Positions 10,752-21,864 of a stretch of DNA of 64,000 nt are shown in pieces; position 1 is the stretch's first letter; each line of letters begins with the position of its first letter. The notes beneath the pieces were generated by a model, which worked only from the letters and a program-made list of their open reading frames with translations, had not been told where the DNA came from and ran no database searches. The stretch is from Asterochloris sp. CNOR1 (taxonomy: Eukaryota > Chlorophyta > Trebouxiophyceae > Trebouxiales > Trebouxiaceae): contig OZ017758.1 in the NCBI GenBank assembly GCA_963969365.1, positions 186,001 through 250,000 on the forward strand, in the 5' to 3' direction. A program made the position numbers and the translations under genes.

Positions 10752-13700
10752 TTACATTGTTCGGCAGGCGCCTCCCGTCCCGCCCACGTGCGAGCTGAGG
10801 GCGCTCAAGGGACCTTTCACGCGACCCAGGCGTTCCGAGGTGGAGGTGGTGCGCAGCAGCTGCAGCTTGTGGCTGCTGGGCGCCAGGCGGAAGGCGGACA
10901 CCAGGTTGGCCGCCCAGAAGGAGATGCTCTCGGGGGCGCTGCCTGCGGGGGGGCGCCCCAACTCCCTGTCCACCAGGGCTGCACGGTGGTGCCCGCTGCA
11001 GGGCAAGCATGCAGCACATGTCAGGGGTGGGGGGCGGAGGGGTGGCAGAACAGCAAGGTGTGCTGATGTTGCTGAACCCTGCGGGCTGTGGCAGGCATGG
11101 CAGGCGTGGCAGGCATGGCAGGCATGGCAGGGGTTGGCCATGACAGGACAGCAGAGAAGACTGACTACTGCAAGCGCACTGCAGAGAAAAATTGAGCAGC
11201 ACTGACGCTCTGGGGTAGCGTCGCAGTACCACAACAGCTGAGCCAGCAGCCTGTGAAGCGACCGCCAGGCGCCTGAGACAGCAGGCACCTGGAAGGGGAT
11301 GTCAGTGCCACAGCAGGCAGCTGCAAACGGGAACAGCTTGACAGCACGCCACTCAGTGCAGCCTAATATGTCATCTGCTTGTTCCTTTTAGTTGTGCTGA
11401 TCACGTGCAAGGACCAGCCTGCCCAGCACCTCTACACCAGCCCTGCCTCACCTGACCTTCTCCAGGCAGCTGCTGGCCAAGGCCAAAACCTCCTCTGAGT
11501 CCGCCTGCAGCTGCCTGTGCTCCTCAGAGCCCGCCTCTGGAGCTATGTCTGAGAAGAACTCGGGTCGAGCCACCCGGTACCCATCCTACAGCAGAGCACG
11601 GCATGGGCTGTGAGGCACTGCCTTACAACCTCTTGATGCGGAGGTCAAGAGCATAGCCTGGGCAAGTGAGGCACTGCTTGACACATCCTGATTGCAAAGG
11701 CCATTAGAAGACATCAGGCAGAGTCGACTACGTGCTGAAGCGCAACGTGGCAGCAGCAGCGCAAGGTACTGCAGCCAGCCGGCCTTTGGGTTATGTCGAC
11801 CTGCCCCCAGGGCTTGTTTGCCCAAAATCAGGCAGGCTGTTGACCTGCCCAGCAGCACTGCAGAGCAGAGGCTGCACAGCCTTGGACCTGCCACTCACGC
11901 ACCTGCTCGAAGCTGCTGAGGATACGGAAGCGGCGGCGCCCGATTATTTCCAGGTAGAAGCGCCTGCAGAGACAGCAACCAGTCAGGCAGGGTTGCAAGC
12001 CGGCTGGGAGGGTGCCCGACCTCTTAGGTGTTACTTTCATGTGGCATGCTTAAGAGCCGCAAGGGGCCACAGCTCGCTCCTGTGTGGGACGCTGACAAAA
12101 GCCATGAGGGTATTCAGCTGAAGTCTTATGAAAAGTCCATGAGTAAAAGTTCTATGAATGTGCTCATGTGGCTCCCTGGGAGCGCTGAGGTGCAAGTGAG
12201 TGCATGCTCAGGGGCTTAGCCAGAGCTTGATGCTTGGAGCTGGCAAACACACTCCAAAGTCTCTCAAGATGACAAGTAGCCCGTTAAAAAGGTGCCCCCC
12301 GGCATGGTGGTAAGGGTTCTTTGCCTCTGAGGCAGAGGCCGGCAACGGGGCTTCTCACACTAAGATGCCCAACTGCTAAAGGTCGCCATGCAGAGTGAAG
12401 ATTTTGGGGCCCTCCAGTGCTGAGGGACAGAGAGGGACAGATGTATAGAGAGTGGGTTTGGGCCCTGCCACCCACAAGCAGGTGTTCCACCTGGCAGGCA
12501 GGGGCTGGCCAGTGAGTACATCATACATTGATTGCTGACTGGAGCCCAGCAGATCTTGAGCATGCTCCATGTGTCGAGTTGGGATCCTTGAAGGTCAGGT
12601 CTGGCGCCCCACCTGAGGGGGGGATGGGCTCACCCGTCATGCTGGGGCTGGCAGTCGAGTATCTCGCACTCGCAGGCCACATCGCTGAGCTGGTGCCCGC
12701 TGCCGTGCACGGTGGCCATGCCAAAGCGCCGCGAGGTCTGCATCACGCGGCGGACCAGCAGCCTGTACCTGGGCTCAAAGATGTTGAGGGCCAGCGTCTC
12801 CCCTGCAGGGGGTGTGGGTAGACCTGGGTGTGGCAGCAGAGATATTCCAGCTTCAAAATTGTGTAATGACCCAGCCCTGGCAAGGCATGCATGGGAAACA
12901 ATGCATTTCCAGCTGGCATGGTCAAAGGATATGCTGAGGGTGCCGGCATGGCAGGGGGGCACCTGATGAAGCGTCTGCCAAGAGACTTGCATGCCGCCCT
13001 GTTCTGCAGCAGAAGCTCGAGGCCCAGCCGAGCCCAGGTGGCTTCTTCTGCTCAAGCCCTCCGTACTGAGAGAGCAACAGGTTTGCCACACATGAGCGGC
13101 AGTCAGGCAGGACCCTGTGCCACATGCAGTCCTGGCTGCGTGCACCAATCATGCATGATGCATCATCTGTCCCCACACGCTGCATGTGCACCTGCAGGCT
13201 GTGCAGGACAAGTGGCTGCCCTGGTGCAGGGGTGGCCCCTGCTGGCACCCCCTCAGGTAGCCCCTGTTCCCCAGGACTTGCAGCCATGCAGTCGCTAGGG
13301 GCAGGTGCCCAGCCTCAAGCATGGACAGGGGTGCAGCCTTCCCGCAGTTCAGAGCCAGCGCAGGGCAGCAGCTGACACTGCCTGGCAGCATGCAGCCGCC
13401 TGCCATCAGCAGCGACGCAACCCACTCAGCAACAGGCCCTTCAGCACGAGTCAAGGTGCGGCTGCAGCCGCTGCCCACCTGGCAACATGCAGCTCATCAC
13501 AAACAGCGGCACTGGTGGGGGCCCCGCAGCAGTCTCTGCCCCGGCGCTCTCCTGGGCCCTCTCAGCATGCTCCTCGGGGAAGGCCTTGGCGATGATGTTG
13601 TTGAGCGTGACTGACACCGGCAGCTCATCTGAAACATGAAGCACCTGCAGGTCGGTGGTGACGGTTCATGAAGTCGGCCAGCATTCGGTCTGTGGCACAG

Positions 13701-16700
13701 CTGCCGCTGCTGACTGAGCGCTGCAGCTGCCATGCTCCCTGGAGGCGTTGTCTGGCCGAGAAGCTGAAGTCACGCACAGAGTGCAGACAGTCATGTTGGG
13801 CACTTTCTGTCTGCACTCTGTGCGTGACTTCAGCTTCTCGGCCAGACAAGTGCTTTCGAGAGCAGAGTCAACACAAGCTTGCCACCATGCAGCACCTGCT
13901 TGCTTTGTGCAGCCACAGGTTGCTCGCCTGGCAATGTGCATCAGGTGCGCAGCCTTTGGGCTCGGTTGCAGGTTGCATGGCGGTCTACGTCATGCTGGCA
14001 GCACCCAGCAGGCATGCATTGTAGCCTCAACCAGCTGCACAGCCGCTGACAGTGCCAACGGCATGCTCCATCAGCCCAGCATGGGGTGGTTGCAGCCCAA
14101 GCAGACACGAGGCGTGGCTTGGGCAAGACGTACAGATGCTGACAGTCCCAGCAGCGGGCTGCATGGTGCCTCAGCATGCACACAGTGCGGCAGCCCCAGC
14201 ATACAACAGGTGTGGCAGCCCTCACACGCACGCAGTGTGGCAGCCCCAGCATACAAAAGGTGTGGCAGCCCTCACACGCACGCAGCGTGGCAGCCCCAGC
14301 AGGGATGAAGTAGGGCATTTACCTCAGCATGCACTTGGGTGGACACCCCAGCATGCACGCAGCGTGGCAGCCCCAGCAGGCACGCGGTGAAGCAGCCTCA
14401 GCAGGAACACAGTGTCGGCAAACCCAGCAGACAGTGCACTGTGGGCGCAGCAGACCAAAGCCTGGCGGGGCCTCACTGTGCAGCCCCGCAGGCAATGGAG
14501 TCTGGGTCCAGCGCACTCAAGCCAGGCTGGCCTCCCTGTGCGGCACAGGAGACAGTGCACTGCGGGTGCAGCACACCAGAGGCTGGCTGGCCTCACCGTG
14601 CGGCACAGCGGGCACTTGTTGGAGTGGTCAAAGGCCCGCTGGAAGCAGAGGCGGCAGAAGCTGTGGCCGCAGGGCGTCGTTATCGGCTGATGGAGCAGGT
14701 TAGAGCACAGCGTGCAGTCGAACTCATCGTGCCGTTCCACTCTCCTCCGCGCACTGCAGGCAGCCACTCTACATGATGAGTCTGCAGCCAGGCATGTGGG
14801 TCGCCCTGCACAAGCACTGCAGGGTGCCGGCAGTATGCCGCAGCTCGAGCCTGCAGTGCTGCAGTGCAGGCAGCATCTGTGCACAGCAGGATGCAGCTGG
14901 TCAGCCTGCGGCAAGGGACGGGGGCTTGCCCTGCACGAAGCACTGCAGGGTGTCGGCAGGGTGCCGCAGCTGAAGCCTGCAGCACTGAGCCCTACAGCGC
15001 AGGCAGCACCTGCGCACAGCAGGATGCCGCTGGTCAGCCTGCGGCAAGGGGCGGTGGCTTGCCCCGCGTGGAGCACTGCAGGGCCCTGGCAGAGCGCTGA
15101 AGCTGGGCAGTCAGAACCCCATGGGCAGTCTCAAGCCCTAGCACCACGCACTGCAGGGCGGGCAGCGTCTCTGCAGTTCCTCTCGACGGCAGGGTGCAAT
15201 TGGTCAGCCTGCACAAGGAAGTGCACCAGACACTGCAGGCCGTTGGCAAGGTGCTGCAGCTGAGCGTGCAGGTGCACCCTGCAGTGCCCACTGCAGTGCA
15301 GGCAGCGTCTGCAGGTGCTGAGAGGCAGTCAAGGCTCCACCCTGCGCCAGGCAGGGCAGGCATTTTGCCAGCTTCAGTGGGCGGCCCTTGACGAGCCAGA
15401 GGGGCAGCGTCGATTGCCCTCAGGGGTAAGGATTGAGATGCCCCAGGAGAGACATATGGTGACAGCTGACACCAAGCACAATGCAGGACAGAGAGTGAAG
15501 ACCAAGTCAGTACAGATCAGCACAATTTGCAACAAGTCAGTCCCATCATTCCCTTTCGCGGTGTGACAGCCTCACAAACATCCACGTCAGATATGGACGA
15601 ATTCCCAGCCCCAAGCATTTGAGACAGAACATGCATCACCCATTGGGAGGCCCACAGGGCGGCTTCCCAGCCCCAGCAGCACAATATGCTGGGCCCTGAG
15701 CCCCAGCTTTCATGACAAGCACTGCTCACCCCTTGGCAGTGCCTGAGGGGTCCACCACTGCCTCTGCATCCCCAGCTGCTGCCTCGCGCAGAGCCGTCAG
15801 TGCTTCCTGCAGGTCCAGGCTTGCAGGATCCAGTCCCAGCCCTGTCAGGTAGGCTGCCTCGCCCTCCTCATACTGCTCCAACAGGTGGCAGGCAGCGCCC
15901 TGCAGCCAGCGGCGGCACATGATGAGTGCAGGTCCTCTTGCTTCAGGACACAGGCATGACTGGATAGGGTTGCCCGTCATGACAGCTGCCGGCCTCATCT
16001 CAGCTAGCCTCGTGCTGGTGCCAAGGCACACCCTGTACGCGGCCGGAAGGGGCTTGGGTGCAGGGACCCTGTCTGGATCAACAGACCCCAATTGAGAGGC
16101 AGTTGCTTTACAGCACCTGGACTGAGATGTCCTGCACAGCTCCCACATGCACAGCAGGGCTTGGTCTGCCTGCTGCTGTTGCTGCTGCACCCCAGACACA
16201 CCCGAGGATACCACAGAGGGTCTGCGCATCACGAGGGGCTGTCTTGAGGGTTGCATGATGTGCGCACGATGAGGGCACCATGTGGACCTTGCGAACATGT
16301 TCAAGATGAGCAGTTGTCAGCCACGCATCAGCAGACTGGCCCTTGCCCTCTCTTCTGGCCCTTGACAAGCTGTGCATGGTGAAGCCAGGACAGGTGCAAA
16401 GTGATGCCCTCTGAAGGGCTGCACATGTCAGCCATGCACTCCCTGCATTAGGGTGCAACTCTGACCCCTGCCAACTTCTGACCCCTGACAAGCTGTGAAC
16501 GGTGCAATTGTGACAGTGAGAGGCCGTGAGGGCCTGGCCGCATGCTGTGCACAAGCAGCTGCTGAGGGCACAAGTAGCATATGTGGGCGCCAGGGCCAAA
16601 GCCTTGAGGACAGAAGTAGCCTCTGAGGGCACAAATGGCGTGTAGAACCCCACATGCTATGCAGAAGTAGCACCTGACGGCACAAGTAGCCTGTTGGGGG

Positions 16701-18900
16701 CCACAACTTGCGTAGAAGTAGCCTCTGAGGGCACAGATAGCTGTGTGGGGGCTCACATGCTACTCAATCTCCCCAAGTCGTGGCAGCCTGCCTCTCATAA
16801 TAGGGGCAGCTGGCTTGCCCAGCAGTGGCAGAGGGCCGACATGCAATGCACAGCTTGAGCCTCAGGGCGGCAGATGCAGTGCCCGCTCTCATTGCAACAT
16901 GCGCAGATGTCCTGCAGGGGGAAGTCAGGATGCAAAGAGAGGGGCTGCAGGGGTGCTTTCCGCTCACAAACCCCCTGTGCATGCACCCTGCCCCTGGACT
17001 GCACGTCTGTCAGAGCCTCTGGACACGCTGCAGCCAGGGCAGCTGCCTTTTCGAGCCTCATGCACGTTGCCCAGATCTCACTCCCGCACCCTTGGCACGC
17101 CCAACTGGCCGCCGCCGCAGTGCAGCGCCTGCAGGGTCCCCAGCCACTGGTACCCCTGGCAGACTGGCACATCAAGCCCAGCCAAGAGCACACTGCTGCT
17201 CCAAGCTCAGTTCGGTGGCCTTGTTAGCAAGCTTCCCTGCGCCCCTGCTGCAGAGAGCACGCAGTCCAGTGCAAATGGCCGCTGCAGGGGCTGGCCTCAG
17301 GCTGACATCTCTGTGCATGGCCCCCTACAGCTAAGCTTGCAACATCTTGTTGACCAGGTGTGCATCGACTCCAGCACAGCAGCCTTGCCAAACCCAGCGC
17401 TTGGCTTCCTTTCTGCAGAGTGCCTGCAATCGGTTGCAGGGGGGCTCTGCAGGGGCCTGCCTTCAAGCCTCTGTGCATGCGGTGGTGCAGCTCCTGAGGC
17501 TCCCAGCTCACTTGAACCAATTGTGCACTGTCTACACCAAGTCTGACGACACAACAGCCTTACCCAGGGTTGCCCTGCCACCAATCCCATCCACGTCACC
17601 TCTGCAGGTGCCCGCTTGGGCGCGAAGTATCTTCTAGATAGCCTGCCGCTGTGCAACTCAAGCTTGAATTTCACCTTGACAAGGTGTGCCTCTGTAGAGG
17701 CTGCATCCAGCGCCACTGCCTTGTCAGCGTCCTTCCAAGCCAGGCGAGCGAGATCGAGAGGGTCCAGGGCACACACTGCCACGCGTTCAGACTGTCGGGC
17801 GGGGATGCTTCGCAGGTGTCGGCTCAGCCTGCAGTGCATGGGCGCCAGCCTTGCACACTCTGCTGGCTGGGAGCGCAGTGCAGCAGCTGTGGGCTGAGGG
17901 GTGGCGCACAGGTGGTTTCCCAGCCTGCATGGCGCAGGCTGCTGGCCGTGCACATCTGGCTGGCTGGGAGCACACTGCAGCAGCTCCGAGCTGCTGGGTG
18001 CACAGCCTGCAGGACAATGCCGGCCGCTGCTACGGAAGGTGTGGTGCCAGCTGCCAGGGGCAGACTTGTGAGCGGGCATGATCGCAGGTGCTCATCCAGA
18101 CGGGTGCCTGTGCCAGCCTGCAGGCAGAGGCATCCACTTGGATGAGGGGAGCAGCAATGCAGCAGCACCAGACAGCCGTAGGTGGGAAAATTGTGCAGGT
18201 GCTGAGGCTGTGGGTCACATGGGCAGCTGCTGGTGGCAAGGGGGCATAATTGCCGACACAGCAGCAGCTGGTTCATAGCCAGCAGGCCCAGACTGCTGTT
18301 ATCTTGCTGTCTTGGCTGCTGCTCCAAGGCCATGTGAAGCACGCAACTGCTGTGACTTTAGGTGCTGCATCGCTCGCTGATGGCAACCTGCACCTGCCAT
18401 AAGGGAACGCCTTGCCTGGGCAAGGGCATGTGCAGTAGCAGCTGAGGCCTGCCGACTTGGGGCAGCTGGTGGCTCACAGAGGCCCAGTACAAGTGATGTC
18501 ATCACTGGTGGCGATGCTGGTGCACACAGCTTGCAGACTGTGCATGTGCAGGCACCAGCACAGCATTTATACGACAATGGATGTACAATGGGTGATCGTC
18601 ATTATGATGGACCTGCTCTAACTGATATCCTGCCTGTCCAAGACTTGGGCTCACCCGGAGAACGCCCTGCTGCGCTTGATGAGCAAAGACAGCTCCACAT
18701 CAGGGGACAGGTTGGCTGTCTTCAGGCCAGCAGTCAGCTCTGCAGGGCCAACTGATGTCAGCAGACCATCTGGGGCACTGACATCACACACCTGGCCTCA
18801 TAGATGCTGGAGGTGGCACACCTGCAATCGCGTCTCCCCACTCGCCATTGCTGAGAAAGGAGCGCGCCCGCTTGGGGTGCCTAGTGTCCTGTACATCCAT
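10752..18900 (-). CDS. TPR-RING-LON domain protein (LONRF type), probable E3 ubiquitin ligase
   Basis: Minus-strand exons are 18900-18822, 18739-18655, 17791-17675, 15899-15730, 14753-14597, 13644-13479, 12802-12634, 11963-11903, 11585-11452 and 10995-10752 (TAA). All junctions from 17791 onward are in phase. TPR-like helices come first (FLSNGEWGDAIAELTAGL, AWKDADKAVALDAAS, LLEQYEEGEAAYLTGLGLDP). A C3HC4 RING follows (CTLC...PCGHSFCRLC...CPLC). Then comes a LON substrate-binding domain (NIFEPRYRLLVRR...RFGM, FYLEIIGRRRFRI, DGYRVARPEFF, and a terminal SISFWAANLV...LLRTTSTSERL). The order TPR-RING-LON matches animal and plant LONRF proteins, thought to be ubiquitin ligases. The join between 18655 and 17791 is one base out of phase, so a short exon is missing from my model. 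The start may also lie upstream, at 19034 or 19062. Confidence 0.88.
13748..13849. repeat. Perfect 43-bp inverted repeat with 16-nt loop
   Basis: Arm 13748-13790 is the exact reverse complement of arm 13807-13849. The loop is 13791-13806. It sits in the LONRF intron between the RING exon (14753-14597) and the exon starting at 13644. The foldback would form a 43-bp stem in the LONRF transcript. Pairing stops on both sides of the arms. Confidence 0.97.
14171..14412 (+). repeat. Tandem repeat array, about 51-bp unit, in LONRF intron
   Basis: Units containing CAGCATACAACAGGTGTGGC and CTCACACGCACGCAGTGTGG recur at least three times, with degenerate copies on either side. The array lies just right of the 43-bp foldback, in the same intron. 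Confidence 0.8.
14443..14596 (-). repeat. Decayed copies of the RING exon 3' junction
   Basis: The RING exon ends at 14597 with codons for CPLCRT and a GTGAGG donor. Directly downstream, at about 65-bp spacing, lie two more copies. Read on the minus strand in frame they give CLLCRTGRPAWLE and CLRGCTVRPRQA beside the real CPLCRT. Each keeps part of the exon end and the donor region. Confidence 0.75.
14790..15330 (+). repeat. Array of about 110-130 bp units in LONRF intron
   Basis: Roughly four degenerate copies contain CACAGCAGGATGCAGCTGG, TCAGCCTGCGGCAAGGG and GCACTGCAGGGTG blocks. The array fills much of the intron between the exon ending at 15730 and the RING exon starting at 14753. Confidence 0.75.
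16550..16765 (+). repeat. Short tandem array in LONRF intron
   Basis: Blocks of the form CTGAGGGCACAAGTAGC and TATGCAGAAGTAGC recur at least four times at roughly 40-65 bp spacing. No coding content is seen. Confidence 0.7.
17815..18030 (+). repeat. Degenerate tandem array upstream of a LONRF TPR exon
   Basis: About three copies of a unit of some 75-80 bp carry GGCTGGGAGC, GCAGTGCAGCAGCTG and GCATGGCGC-like blocks. The array abuts the 5' side of the exon 17791-17675. It lies where the model lacks a short exon and may hide it. Confidence 0.65.
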
Positions 18901-20747
18901 CACATTGTCATGACTTGCGCCTGAAGGTGATCCGGCATGCACAGTGCCAACAGGCCTGGGTCTCAACACCACAGCCCTTTCTTGCAGTTAAGGCACCTAT
19001 GTGGCATGCCTCACCTCAGGTACTGCATCCTCATGCGTTTCCTGAGCGCTGTCGGACGACATGATCTGGCCCCCCTGCCAGGTTGCACTGACAGTTCTGA
19101 AATCAAGTGTCAGCAACTTGCCACATGGGCTCGAGATTGGCTTCTAAATGTTTCAAGGTTTGCACCTAATCTGATTTAGCTTTGTTAGACCCCTTTTTGC
19201 CATTGGCGAGAGGGCGTTGCTCTCTCGCGTAGATGTGTCTCTCTTCACTCAAGATGCGCATTTTCGACCTCCTCGTGTCAAGCAGACATTTGCTGCTGCA
19301 ACCTCGCCTGACCTTGTCTGTATGCTGAATGATCAGGGTCTGTTGCAGAGCTGCAATGACTTTACCCGCTTGTGTCCTGCCACACGCCTTGCACTCCTTG
19401 GTCCGCATCAACGGTTGAGCTCCCATGACAATTTGCTTTGAACCGCTGTGCATTCCCTCTGCCTCTCTGGTAAGCCCCTTCTGCCCAAGGTGAAGCTGCT
19501 CATGCGCCGCCCTAGCCACTTGGATGCTGCAGCATGCGTAGAGCTCTATCTGGGCTGGGAGCCTGGACGAGCCTGGCAGGGCTTGAGAAATCCAGCCCAG
19601 GCGCTCTGTGCTATAGCAAAACTCCTGCAGTCATTCATGCACAGTCGGCCGTCACATTAGCTGATGAGTCGCCTGAGAGCTCTAAGCACCTGCAACACGC
19701 GCTATAAGATGGTGTACACCCCGCTGTTCCTCATGGCGCCAGCAGTGGCGCAGGCCGCCTGGCAGGTCAGCTCTGCCCGCGTGCTGGTCCACCTGGCACT
19801 GCAGGATCTCAGGCTCCAGCAGCTGCTGCCCAATGAAGCTGCAAACCTTGACGACCCAGCATGCTGCCCATCTCAAGGGCAGAGACCTTTGGAGAGGTAC
19901 GTGCACTGATTTGCGCTGAGCTAGGAGATCTGCAGTCAGCGCAGCCTGTGTAGTATACCAGCACCCCTGCTAAGCCAGGAAAGGAGCAGGTCTCAGCATC
20001 CTCGAGGCCTGGTATGAAACAAGCCATTGCATCTTGGACACTGCCATACGTGCATGTGACTTCAAGGAGGAGTGCTGCTGATCACAACCATCACGATTTG
20101 ATCCAAGCGCCTTGTATTACATGGCTGGATGGCTGCACTCTTGCAGCTTGGTGATGAGCACGCATCACCTGAAGTCTTGCGGCTTAAAGACTGCGTGTAG
20201 CGCCTCCTCCACGTACACCACACAGCTCTTTTGAGACAAAGGAACGCATGTCTTTGCTGCCACAGTCACATGGGCTTCACTTCTGGCACACCTTTTCATC
20301 TCAGTCAGATTCCCCTATCCAGTTAGGGTCAGCTCTGATCCTGACCTTACGGCCAGAAGCAGCTGTTATTGCTGCTGCTTTTGCTTAAGCTGCTGCCAGA
20401 AAATCAACAAGTTCTTACCCTGCATTCTGACCTGGATTGAATTGACCAAAGCCCTCTTCATAGCAACCAAATTTAGCATTGCTCAGTCACTGTCCCCTCA
20501 GGTGCAACCTGGTCTTCACCTCTTGCAGCTCCTCAGTCATCTCTTGCTTGCCATTGCAATCTGCATATCATGAGAGCATGTCAGGTCAGCTGGTCGTGCC
20601 TTGCTGCTCTCAGCGTGCAGGTTGTGTGGATTCGAATGAGTAGGACCACTTTTAGGATAAATGTTCCACTTGCTCAATCCTGCCTTATAAGTAATCCTGC
20701 CTTATAATTAATTACTTTCTCTGTCCAGCATCATCTTTTCGCCCAGC
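18901..20747. other. Region without a confident gene; possible small minus-strand exons
   Basis: This 1.8 kb separates the LONRF gene from the divergent GFA gene. Two minus-strand segments look possibly coding. At 20227-20169 (59 bp), VYVEEALHAVFKPQDF is followed by a GTGATG donor. Around 19685-19800, a reading ending MRNSGVYTIL then TAG competes with an equally open second frame. I could not join them into a phase-consistent gene and recognise no family. The likely start of LONRF (19034 or 19062) also falls here. Confidence 0.35.
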
Positions 20748-21678
20748 ATGGTGAAGCTCCTACAGCTGTCAGGCTCTTGCCACTGCAGGTGAGAGCTCTC
20801 AATGCCCACTCATATGCAACCCAACATGCATTGCTGTTGCCAATGCTGCAGGGCAGTGACATTCAAGGTAGCATCAAAGACACCTATCCCCTATATGCTG
20901 TGCTACTGCAGCATTTGCAGGAAGACACAGGTGTGATGACCTGACATGCCTCTGAAGCGAAGCAGCAGGCAGAGCCACAGCTCCAGCTGACAGCAAAACA
21001 TGGCCACCTGCAGGGAGGCAGCGGCGCAATCATCAACATCATGGCAAGCCTTGCTGATCCTTTCACTCAAGGACAGCTTGGCGGTGTGAGGCAGTCTGTT
21101 TGACCATTTGCAGGCCGAGTCAGAGACTTTAGAGGTGTTTGGCACCGAGCACGTCAGCATCTACAGGTAAGCTGCACATCAGGTTGATCAAGCAAGTGCA
21201 GCGCTCACGTGCTGCAGTACTCCGCAGGGCCAACATGAACCCCCCTGGACAGCCCCCCAAGCTGGCAGGCAACATGCGGCACTTTTGCAAGGTATGGTGT
21301 GCAACATGCATCCCCGCCAGGCCTGAAGCTGCCCATTTGAACTAGGACATCCTCTGCCTGCCCTGCAGCTGTGTGGCAGCCACCTGTGGGCCTGGTGAGT
21401 CTAGTGGTACCTGTCTGCTGCTGCTGCAGACCTCCATCTGTGGTTGCTCTTCACTGCTTTGACACCTGTGGCCTGGCAGGGACCCCAGATATGCACAGAG
21501 CATCTACCCTGTCGCTGGTGCCATCGACACCAAGCTGGCCCCACCTCCTGAGCGCAACCACATCATGCTGGACTCCAAGCCAACGTGGGTGCTGGTGCCT
21601 GAGGGCCCCACAGAGCATCACTATGACACATTGCCACCAGAGTCGATTGCTGATTGGCACAAGAATCATGGCTGGTGA
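20748..21678 (+). CDS. GFA / CENP-V fold zinc-binding protein
   Basis: Seven exons (20748-20788, 20852-20930, 21014-21043, 21114-21166, 21228-21291, 21369-21394, 21480-21678, TGA) encode 163 residues, the usual length of the glutathione-dependent formaldehyde-activating (GFA) family. Zinc-ligand motifs are in the canonical order: SCHC (C11, C13), CYCSIC (C31, C33, C36), GGSGAIINIM, and RHFCKLCG (C88, C91). The family end follows: WDPRYAQSIYPVAGAIDT, NHIMLDSKPTWV and ESIADWHK. The Cys pattern supports a structural and a catalytic zinc site. The real substrate is unknown, since many members do not act on formaldehyde. Intron 3 (21044-21113) must use a GC donor (ATG|gcaagc), because the frame hits a stop before any usable GT. 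It is divergent from LONRF and convergent with the pyrophosphatase, 186 bp away. Confidence 0.93.
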
Positions 21679-21864
21679 GATGAAAAGGCATGCTGGTAGA
21701 CAACTGCATGTACACTTTCATAGCCGCCTTCATCTGTTGAACGACACGCTGTATTTTGTCAAGCTGCCACCCACAAGCATGCAAACCCTTGGGTCACTGG
21801 CAGCGTATGTGGGCATGCCCCGAGTGTGTGCACAGAATGCAGCAGCCCCCATGGACGACTGGTC

